Below, piece after piece: positions 1 to 5,318 of a stretch of 5,318 bases of DNA. The DNA is from Acetobacteraceae bacterium. Its GTDB lineage: Bacteria > Pseudomonadota > Alphaproteobacteria > Acetobacterales > Acetobacteraceae. The notes under the pieces were generated by a model. The model was not told where the DNA came from. It saw only the letters and a list, made by a program, of their open reading frames with translations, and did no database searches. The stretch lies in NCBI GenBank assembly GCA_014377905.1, contig JACMOQ010000451.1, positions 1 to 5,318 on the forward strand. The letters run 5' to 3'. The position numbers and the translations under genes were made by a program. How positions within the stretch are numbered: the stretch's first letter is position 1; each line of letters starts with the position of its first letter.

Positions 1-1230
1 GAACCGAGCATGGTCAATCAATGGGATTTTCAGCCCCAGTTTGTAGCGACAAGCCTGCCGAATTTTGAAGCAATCGGCGCCATCGGCGCGCGGGCGGCCG
101 CGGGGCGGGCGGCCGTAACGCCGGCGATCCAGGCGCTCGCGGACCGCATTTCCGGCAACGCACAGGGGTTGGACGCGGCGCGGGCAATTTATGACTGGGT
201 GACCACAAATATCCGCTACGTGGCGGTCTATATGAATGTTGACGACGGCTGGGTGCCACATGAAGCCGATGCGGTGCTCAAAGCCGGCTACGGCGACTGC
301 AAGGATTACAGCGTATTGATGCAGGCACTGCTTGGAGCGCGTGGCATCCGCGCCGACATGGCAGTGCTGGACTGGGGTTTGCGCACCACCGATCCGCTGC
401 TTTGGGCGCCCTATTTCGCCAATCACGCCATTGTCTATTTGCCCGATTTCGACAAATTCCTCAATCCGACCAATCGCTATGCCAGGTTTGATGCGCTCGA
501 TCCGCAACTGGCCGGCAAGTTGGTGGTGCTGTTAACGCCTGAAGGTCGGGTGCTGCGGACGCCGCCGAGCACGGCCGAGGCCAATCACTACCGGATGCGC
601 AGCGACCTGGTTCTGGGCGTGGACGGCACCATTAAGGGCCATGCCGATTTCGCCATGACTGCCAACGGCGAGGTTGGCATTCGCAACGCGCTGGCATCAA
701 CATCGTCAACCACCAAACTCGCCGAAAGCCTGCTGAGCAGGACGTTGGAAGGTGGCTTCGGCGATGTTGTGTCATCGAACCCGCGCGATCTGACGCGGCC
801 ACTGGCGTTGTCGGCGGATTGGTCGAGCCCGCATGCGGTCAATTTGATCGGACGTGACATCTTCCTTCGGGTGCCGGTCGGTCCCGATCTGGCGCCCCCG
901 TCCGAAATGCGTGGGAAATTGTCGCCGACCGGGGTCCGGCGGACCAGGCTGTTCGCCGAGGCCCGCGATCATGGCTGGGAGACCGCGATTACCATACCGG
1001 ACGGGATGCAGGTGGCGCGGTTGCCCGATGACGTCACAATTGCCAATGATGTCGGCCGTTATACCGCAAGCTACCGTACGGACGGTTCGCAACGGATCAT
1101 GGTGAGCCGGAATCTGGTGATCGGCCGCGATGTTGTCGCGCCCGAGGATTATAAATTATTGGAGAAGCTGCTCTATGCCCCGATGATCGACGTCCGCGCC
1201 GTCGTGGTTCTGGCGCCCACGGGGGAATAG
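1..1230 (+). CDS. DUF3857/transglutaminase-like exported protein, copy 1 (5' end outside window)
   Basis: This is the C-terminal 409 residues of a protein that starts upstream. The reading frame is open from base 1, and its first residues (EPSMVN) align with EPGMVN at residue 213 of copy 3. About 210 residues are therefore missing, namely the signal peptide and the DUF3857 domain, and the full length should be near 620 aa. The ATG at 10 is an internal Met. The transglutaminase-like core covers roughly bases 175-480: AARAIYDWV, then the nucleophile Cys in GYGDCKDYS (codon 298-300), His in NHAI (424-426) and Asn in FLNPT (463-465). That Cys is the only cysteine in the visible part. A beta-rich C-terminal region follows, with no membrane segment. 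Known for the fold: the Cys-His-Asp/Asn triad supports transamidase, amidase or protease chemistry. A periplasmic location and an active enzyme are inferred, the former from copies 2 and 3. The substrate is unknown. It probably heads or continues an operon with copies 2 and 3. Confidence 0.9.
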   Translation, partial: EPSMVNQWDFQPQFVATSLPNFEAIGAIGARAAAGRAAVTPAIQALADRISGNAQGLDAARAIYDWVTTNIRYVAVYMNVDDGWVPHEADAVLKAGYGDCKDYSVLMQALLGARGIRADMAVLDWGLRTTDPLLWAPYFANHAIVYLPDFDKFLNPTNRYARFDALDPQLAGKLVVLLTPEGRVLRTPPSTAEANHYRMRSDLVLGVDGTIKGHADFAMTANGEVGIRNALASTSSTTKLAESLLSRTLEGGFGDVVSSNPRDLTRPLALSADWSSPHAVNLIGRDIFLRVPVGPDLAPPSEMRGKLSPTGVRRTRLFAEARDHGWETAITIPDGMQVARLPDDVTIANDVGRYTASYRTDGSQRIMVSRNLVIGRDVVAPEDYKLLEKLLYAPMIDVRAVVVLAPTGE

Positions 1231-1234
1231 CAAG
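1221..1234 (+). promoter_or_regulatory. Ribosome binding site of copy 2, inside the end of copy 1
   Basis: A GGGGGAA run at 1221-1227 lies just before the TAG stop of copy 1 and about 9 nt before the ATG at 1235. It is the only purine-rich Shine-Dalgarno-like stretch at this junction. It supports the 1235 start and suggests that translation of copy 2 is coupled to termination of copy 1. No promoter is visible in the 4-bp gap, so transcription should come from upstream. Confidence 0.55.
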
Positions 1235-3085
1235 ATGCGGGCGTTTGCGGCCCTTGGTGGCCTGCTGCTGGTTTTGTCCGGACCCGCCCGCGCCGAGCCC
1301 ACCAGCCATATTCGCATTGACCGCCATTCGATCCGCTACGACGTGCAACCCGACCTGACCTTCACCATGACCCGCACCGATGACACGACCCTGCTGACCT
1401 CCCGCGGGGTGCAAATGGCGGGGTCTAGTGCGATGGGGTATTCGCCCGATCGTCAACGCGTGTCAGTGGTCCAAGCCTGGGTCGATCAGCCCGATGGCAC
1501 GCGAGTGGTGGTGCCGGCGGCGAGCATGTTCAACCGGGTGGCGCAGGCGCCGGACAACACGCCTGGCTTTGTCAACGCGATGGTGCGCGCGGTGGTGTTT
1601 CCGCAATTGAAAGAGGGCAGCCGCACCCACGTGGTGTGGAAACTGACCCAGACCACGCCTGCCATGTACGGATTCAATGTCCAGCATCTGGTGCCGCTCG
1701 AATTCGATAGCGGGCCACTCACTATCGCCATCAACCTTCCGGCCGAGCTTGGGTTCGCCTGGAAGGCACGGGGTGGCTTTGAGGTCACCGACGTAGTGGG
1801 CGGTAATTTTCGCCATATCGTGGCCTATTTGCCGGGCCATGCGCGTGCTGAGCCGGAAGCCGCGATGGTCCCGGTGAGCGATGTGGCGCCGGGCTTTGCG
1901 GCGACGACCCTGCCGAATTACGAGGCAATCGGCGCCATCACCGCGCGCGCGGCGGCCGGCCGGGCCGGTGTCACCCCAGACATCCAGGCGCTGGCCGACC
2001 GGATCGCGCTGGATCGCACCGGTATTGCTGCGGCGCGGGCGATCTATGAGTGGGTGACCGAGAATATCCGCTACGTCGCGGTTTACCTCAACATGGAGGA
2101 TGGCTGGGTGCCGCATGCGGCCCCTGAGGTGCTCAAGGCCGGTTACGGGGACTGCAAGGATTACAGCGTGCTGATGCAGGCGCTGCTCGCCGCACGTGGG
2201 ATAAAAAGCGAAATTACCCTGGTGCGCTGGGACGAAACCAGCGTCGATCCGCTGTTGTGGGGTGTGGTGTTCAACCACGCCATCATCTATCTGCCCGAAT
2301 TCGACCGCTATCTGAACCCGACGCGGCGCTACGCCCCGTTTGACGCCGCTGACCCGACGCTTGCCGACCGGTTGGTGGTGCGACTGGGCTTGGACGGCAT
2401 CATGGCGCGCACCCCGGCCTTCACCGCGGCCCAGAACCGCTATCGCATGACCAGCCGTTTGCAGCTTGACCTGGCTGGCACGGTCATCGGGACTGCCGGG
2501 TTCGAGATGTCGACGAGCGCTGAGCCGGCGATCCGCCAGGCGCTCGCCGGTGCTGCATCCCCCGCCAGCCTGGCGGCACAGTTTCTCCGGATGACGCCCG
2601 AAGCCGGTTTCGGCGCCCTGACCGGGTCCGACCCCCGCGATTTGTCGCAGCCATTGCAACTGCACGCCGAATGGACCAGCCCGCACGCCGTGACGGTGCA
2701 GGACGGGTTGCTGGTGCTGCTTGTGCCGGCCGGGCTTGATCTGGCGCGTCCGGCGCAATTGAGCGGGGTGCTGCGCCGCACCGGGACGGCACCACGCCGC
2801 CAGCCCGCCTTCCTGACCGCGCGTGACTGGGGGTGGAGCAGTGTGATCGATTTGCCGCCGGGCCGCTTTGTCGCGCACCTGCCCGATGATGTCGCGGTGA
2901 GCAACCAGGTCGGCAGCTATCACGCCCATTACGTGGCCGGCCTGGACCAGATCAAGGTCGAGCGGCGGCTGGTAATCCATACCAACGTGATCGCGCCTGA
3001 AGATTTTGCGGCGCTGGAAATGGTGCTTTATGCCGCCCAGATCGACGCCCGGGCGGCAATGACTCTGACGCCCAATGGTGGCTAG
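1235..3085 (+). CDS. DUF3857/transglutaminase-like exported protein, copy 2 (complete, putatively active)
   Basis: The protein has 616 residues. Residues 1-20 form a Sec signal peptide (MRA, a hydrophobic Leu/Val core, then ARA before Glu21). There is no lipobox Cys and no later membrane helix, so it should be soluble in the periplasm. Residues about 40-190 match the DUF3857 pattern, with QPDGTR near 85, FPQL near 122-125 and GSRTHVVWK at 130-138. The transglutaminase-like core is about 265-366: AARAIYEWVTENIRYV, Trp291 and His294 in GWVPH, Cys307 in GYGDCKDYS, His348 in NHAI and Asn361 in YLNPT. Cys307 is the only cysteine in the protein, as suits a nucleophile in an oxidising compartment. 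The remaining 250 residues are probably beta-rich and are shared with copies 1 and 3. The start is set by the signal peptide and the upstream GGGGG. The protein follows copy 1 by 4 bp and overlaps copy 3 by 11 bp. Catalysis is likely from the motifs, but the reaction (transamidase, amidase or peptidase) and the substrate are not known. Confidence 0.93.
   Translation: MRAFAALGGLLLVLSGPARAEPTSHIRIDRHSIRYDVQPDLTFTMTRTDDTTLLTSRGVQMAGSSAMGYSPDRQRVSVVQAWVDQPDGTRVVVPAASMFNRVAQAPDNTPGFVNAMVRAVVFPQLKEGSRTHVVWKLTQTTPAMYGFNVQHLVPLEFDSGPLTIAINLPAELGFAWKARGGFEVTDVVGGNFRHIVAYLPGHARAEPEAAMVPVSDVAPGFAATTLPNYEAIGAITARAAAGRAGVTPDIQALADRIALDRTGIAAARAIYEWVTENIRYVAVYLNMEDGWVPHAAPEVLKAGYGDCKDYSVLMQALLAARGIKSEITLVRWDETSVDPLLWGVVFNHAIIYLPEFDRYLNPTRRYAPFDAADPTLADRLVVRLGLDGIMARTPAFTAAQNRYRMTSRLQLDLAGTVIGTAGFEMSTSAEPAIRQALAGAASPASLAAQFLRMTPEAGFGALTGSDPRDLSQPLQLHAEWTSPHAVTVQDGLLVLLVPAGLDLARPAQLSGVLRRTGTAPRRQPAFLTARDWGWSSVIDLPPGRFVAHLPDDVAVSNQVGSYHAHYVAGLDQIKVERRLVIHTNVIAPEDFAALEMVLYAAQIDARAAMTLTPNGG
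3075..3085 (+). promoter_or_regulatory. 11-bp overlap of the copy 2 stop and copy 3 start
   Basis: The ATG of copy 3 (3075-3077) lies upstream of the TAG of copy 2 (3083-3085), in another frame. The 20 bases before the ATG contain no purine-rich Shine-Dalgarno stretch; the closest, GGGCGG at 3051-3056, is too far away. Initiation probably depends on ribosomes terminating on copy 2 and reinitiating, which would tie copy 3 output to that of copy 2. The alternative start at 3108 has no better site: AGGA at 3084-3087 is 20 nt away. Confidence 0.55.
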
Positions 3086-4940
3086 GATACTCGCGATCAT
3101 TTGGCGCATGCTGTCGCTGCTATGCCTGCTGGCGGCCCCGGCCGGGGCTGAGCCTGTCGTGCATGCCCGGCTCGATCGATCGATTGCCACCTACACGGTG
3201 AACCCTGCGCTCGGTTACCTGCTGACCAGCACCCAGGACTGGACGCTGCTGACCCAGCGCGGCCTGAGCCTGCGCGATCGGGCGACGTTGCTGTTTTATC
3301 CGTCCAGGCAAAGCGTTGAGCTTGTCGAAGCCTGGGTGGATCAGCCCGACGGGACGCGGGTGATGGTGCCGCCATCGAGCGTGTTCACCCGCATCACCCC
3401 GATGGCCGCCAATGTCGTGGGGTTTGTCACCAGCCGAACCATGACGGTGCTGTTCCCGCAACTCCGCATTGGCAGCCGCACCCATGTGGTGTGGAAAATG
3501 GATCGCGCCGCGCCGGCGTTGCTGGGGTTCAACACCTTTGGCATGCCCGAGTTCGAGTGGGATACCGCCGTGAGCGAAATCCGCATCGATCTGCCTGCCA
3601 CCATCCCACTTACCTGGCGTGCCCGTGGCGGCTATCGCGTGACCGACACCAGCGATGGCGGGATGCGCCACATTATTGCCCGCATCACCGATCAGCCCGG
3701 CCAGGAGACCGAGCCGGGCATGGTCAACATCAACGATTTCATGCCGCAATTTCAGGCGACGAGCCTGCCCGACTTCGAAGCCATCGGGGCCATCACCGCA
3801 CAGGCGGCGCGGGGGACTGGGGTGGTGGTGCCGGCGTTGCAAACGCTAGCTGACCGGATCGTCGGCGATTTGCAGGACGAGGCGGCCGCGCGCGCGATCC
3901 ATGACTGGGTCAAGACCGCGATCCGACCAATGGTGCAGATCCTGAACCCGGTGGAAGGTTTCGCGCCGCGCCCGGCGCTCGCGGTGCTGCAAGCCGGCTT
4001 TGGCGATGGGCGTGACATGGCGGTGCTGACCCAGGCATTGCTCGCCGCACGCGGCATTCCGGCGGATCTGGTCCTGGTGGAAGAAGGCGGGCGCAATGGA
4101 GATCCGTTGTTCTGGACGCCATTTTTCATCAATCAGGCCATTCTCTATCTGCCTGATTTCGACCGCTATGTGAACATGTTTAGCCGCTTCAGCCGCTTCG
4201 ATGCGCTGCAACCCAATTTGACCGGCAAGCTTGCGGTGCACGTGACCGATGGCGGGCGGCGCGCGCGAACTCCGGAGCTAACACCAGCGCAATCGCGCTA
4301 CCATGCCCGGCTGCGCACCAGCCTCGATGTGTCGGGCACCATTACCGGCCATGCCGATTTCGAGATGTCGCCCACCGCGGAAGCCTATGTGCGCGGCCTG
4401 ATCGCGGACGCCAGTTCGCTGGAGCAGTTGGCTGGGCAGGCCATCGCCGCGACCCCGGAAGGTGGGTCGGGCAGCTATGTTGCCTCCAACCCGCGCGATC
4501 TGTCCCAGCCGTTGCAGTTATCGGCGGACTGGATCAGCCCACGCGCACTTAATCGGCTTGGTGGGGCGATGATTTTGCAGGTGCCGCAGGGGGTTGGGCC
4601 GCTGGCCGTGTCCGGGCTGCGCGATCTGTTGCGGCAGACCGCATCCGGGCCACGGCGAACACCGGTCTGGGTTGGGGCGCGGGATTATCGCTGGGATGTG
4701 GCGCTGACGGTGCCGGATGGCTGGCCCATCGCGCGGCTGCCTCGGGATGTCGTGGTCGAAAACATCATCGGGCGCTACGAGGCGCAATACCGTGCCGAGG
4801 GGCAAACGATTTACGTGCAGCGGCAATTGATTGTCCGGCGCAACGTGGTGGCGCCCGACGAATATCCGGCGCTAGAGGCGTTGGCCTACGCGCCGCTGGA
4901 GGATACCAGGGGTTTGGTGTTTTTGCTGGATCGGGAGTGA
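3075..4940 (+). CDS. DUF3857/transglutaminase-like exported protein, copy 3 (predicted pseudoenzyme)
   Basis: The protein has 621 residues and is intact over its whole length. Residues 1-25 form a signal peptide with Arg4 and Arg11, a Leu-rich core and AGA before Glu26. Starting at Met12 (3108) would remove both arginines, so 3075 is preferred even though no Shine-Dalgarno sequence is visible. The DUF3857 region is about 45-197 (QPDG at 90-93, FPQL near 127-130, GSRTHVVWK). The transglutaminase-like core, about 270-372, has lost its catalytic residues. The Cys of GYGDCKD is Gly312 (GFGDGRD), the His of NHAI is Gln354 (NQAI), and NPT has become NMF, although Asn367 remains. Neighbouring conserved positions have changed too: IRYVAVY is IRPMVQI, and the Trp and His of GWVPH are Phe296 and Arg299. 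The only cysteine is Cys17 in the signal peptide, so the mature protein has none. The long open frame, the conserved C-terminal half and the intact secretion signal argue against a dead gene. A binding, scaffold or regulatory role beside copies 1 and 2 is inferred, not shown. Confidence 0.93.
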   Translation: MVARILAIIWRMLSLLCLLAAPAGAEPVVHARLDRSIATYTVNPALGYLLTSTQDWTLLTQRGLSLRDRATLLFYPSRQSVELVEAWVDQPDGTRVMVPPSSVFTRITPMAANVVGFVTSRTMTVLFPQLRIGSRTHVVWKMDRAAPALLGFNTFGMPEFEWDTAVSEIRIDLPATIPLTWRARGGYRVTDTSDGGMRHIIARITDQPGQETEPGMVNINDFMPQFQATSLPDFEAIGAITAQAARGTGVVVPALQTLADRIVGDLQDEAAARAIHDWVKTAIRPMVQILNPVEGFAPRPALAVLQAGFGDGRDMAVLTQALLAARGIPADLVLVEEGGRNGDPLFWTPFFINQAILYLPDFDRYVNMFSRFSRFDALQPNLTGKLAVHVTDGGRRARTPELTPAQSRYHARLRTSLDVSGTITGHADFEMSPTAEAYVRGLIADASSLEQLAGQAIAATPEGGSGSYVASNPRDLSQPLQLSADWISPRALNRLGGAMILQVPQGVGPLAVSGLRDLLRQTASGPRRTPVWVGARDYRWDVALTVPDGWPIARLPRDVVVENIIGRYEAQYRAEGQTIYVQRQLIVRRNVVAPDEYPALEALAYAPLEDTRGLVFLLDRE

Positions 4941-4953
4941 GGACGAAAGCGTT

Positions 4954-5318
4954 TCACTGCTTGCCTACTGCCAACGCCAAATCCCCATACCCCACGAACC
5001 GCCGCTCATATCGCAACCCCAATCGGGTGGCGGCAGCGGTTGCGGCGAGGTTGAGCGCAGCATCGTCGGTCTGCGCGAGGTAAACCAATGCCTCATACTG
5101 CCCAAAATAGGCATCTCGAAGTTCGGGATGCCGATCCAGCCCGAGCGGTCGGATGACGAGGGTTTCAAACTGCCGGGCGAGAAAATCGGTGAGGAAAAAG
5201 CTGCGCATATCGGCTTCACCGGCGGCGGCGAAGTGTTCGGTACCCGAATAGAAGGCGTAGCAATGTGGGCCTGCCAGGCGCTCGACCCCTTCGTCGGGCA
5301 GCACCCGGTCGAGTGCGC
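4954..5318 (-). CDS. DUF1638 family protein, C-terminal part (5' end outside window)
   Basis: The minus-strand frame is open to the right edge and ends at the TGA complement at 4954-4956, leaving about 120 C-terminal residues. The visible sequence begins ALDRVLPDEG, so the GTG at 5304 is internal and the true start lies beyond 5318. It carries the family's recognisable blocks in order: GPHCYAFYSG (Cys codon at 5262-5260), FLTDFLARQFETLV, LGLDRHPELRDAYFGQYEALVYLAQTDD, and a closing RLGLRYERRFVGYGDLA. The His/Cys/Asp-rich blocks suggest a metal or cofactor site, but no reaction is established to my knowledge. From memory, DUF1638 genes often lie near MttB-like corrinoid methyltransferase genes; if so here, those would be to the right. 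About 80 N-terminal residues are probably missing. It is convergent with copy 3 across 13 bp and so is unlikely to be in the same transcript. The family call is made from motif memory, not from a search. Confidence 0.85.
   Translation of the reverse strand, partial: ALDRVLPDEGVERLAGPHCYAFYSGTEHFAAAGEADMRSFFLTDFLARQFETLVIRPLGLDRHPELRDAYFGQYEALVYLAQTDDAALNLAATAAATRLGLRYERRFVGYGDLALAVGKQ

Larger units (their letters stand above)
1..4940 (+). repeat. Tandem array of three diverged paralogs, about 1855-bp period
   Basis: Copies 1, 2 and 3 align along their whole visible lengths. Stop codons lie at 1228, 3083 and 4938, and the codons at the catalytic Cys position at 298, 2153 and 4008, so the spacing is 1855 bp in every interval. 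Because 1855 is not a multiple of three, the successive copies occupy the three forward frames in turn. Local nucleotide identity stays high in places, for example 20 identical bases around the Cys codons of copies 1 and 2 (295-314 and 2150-2169), while most of the sequence has diverged. This fits old tandem duplication. Because copy 1 is cut by the window edge, more copies could lie upstream. Confidence 0.85.

Noticed and set aside
10..1230. ATG at 10 as the true start of copy 1
   Set aside because: Upstream codons continue the paralog alignment (EPS before MVN), there is no ribosome binding site or signal peptide, and starting here would remove the whole DUF3857 domain.
3135..3148. 14-bp perfect GC palindrome in the signal-peptide region of copy 3
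   Set aside because: It could form a short mRNA hairpin, but it encodes the Ala-Pro-Ala-Gly-Ala cleavage region, where GC-rich codons produce such palindromes by chance. There is no second copy or other support.
3075..3149. Lipoprotein signal in copy 3 based on Cys17
   Set aside because: The residues before Cys17 (Ser-Leu-Leu) do not fit a lipobox, and a normal AGA signal peptidase I site follows at residues 23-25.
3172..3183. TCGATCGATCGA palindrome as an operator or iterated element
   Set aside because: It is a single occurrence inside coding sequence (Leu-Asp-Arg-Ser-Ile) with no repeat elsewhere in the window.
1463..3190. 575-codon minus-strand open frame opposite copy 2
   Set aside because: It lies antisense to a gene with clear domains and catalytic motifs. 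Its translation is rich in Arg, His, Gly and Gln with no recognisable motif, which is typical of the antisense frame of a GC-rich gene.
3120..3842. 240-codon minus-strand open frame opposite copy 3
   Set aside because: It has the same antisense-shadow composition, no family motif, and full overlap with a well-supported gene.
4938..4960. Possible bidirectional terminator between copy 3 and the DUF1638 gene
   Set aside because: Only a 4-bp GAAA/TTTC stem with a 3-nt loop (4945-4955) and a competing GTGA/TCAC pairing are visible, with no GC-rich stem and no T tract. That is not enough to call a terminator.

Overview
The window holds three tandem, same-strand genes for exported proteins of the DUF3857 plus transglutaminase-like type. 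They are followed, convergently, by the C-terminal part of a DUF1638-family gene. The high G+C content, the strong GC bias at third codon positions and the DUF1638 neighbour suggest a Gram-negative, probably alphaproteobacterial, chromosome. That placement is an inference and the genus cannot be read from this stretch. Nothing here looks like a transposon, phage, CRISPR array or RNA gene.

Layout. Positions 1-1230 are the 3' two thirds of the first paralog; the window opens in frame inside it, so its signal peptide and DUF3857 domain lie upstream. Positions 1235-3085 are a complete second paralog (616 aa), 4 bp downstream. Positions 3075-4940 are a complete third paralog (621 aa) that overlaps the second by 11 bp. 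The minus-strand gene at 4954-5318 has its stop 13 bp from the stop of the third paralog and runs off the right edge. No stretch of 300 bp lacks a gene.

How they work together. The two complete paralogs have clear signal peptides, no lipobox and no other membrane segment, so they are expected to be soluble periplasmic proteins; the first paralog is assumed to be exported too. Tight packing with shared or overlapping ends implies one polycistronic unit with translational coupling. The first two copies keep a transglutaminase-like active-site signature: a single Cys in GYGDC, a His in NHAI, and an Asn in NPT where many relatives have Asp. The third keeps the fold-level pattern over its full length but has lost both the Cys (now Gly312) and the His (now Gln354), and its mature form contains no cysteine. 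The cluster therefore looks like two putatively active enzymes plus one co-expressed pseudoenzyme. This is the most interesting signal in the window. The substrate is unknown.

The stop-to-stop and catalytic-codon-to-codon distances are 1855 bp in both intervals, as expected for tandem duplication. The DUF1638 gene is oppositely oriented and is probably a separate unit.
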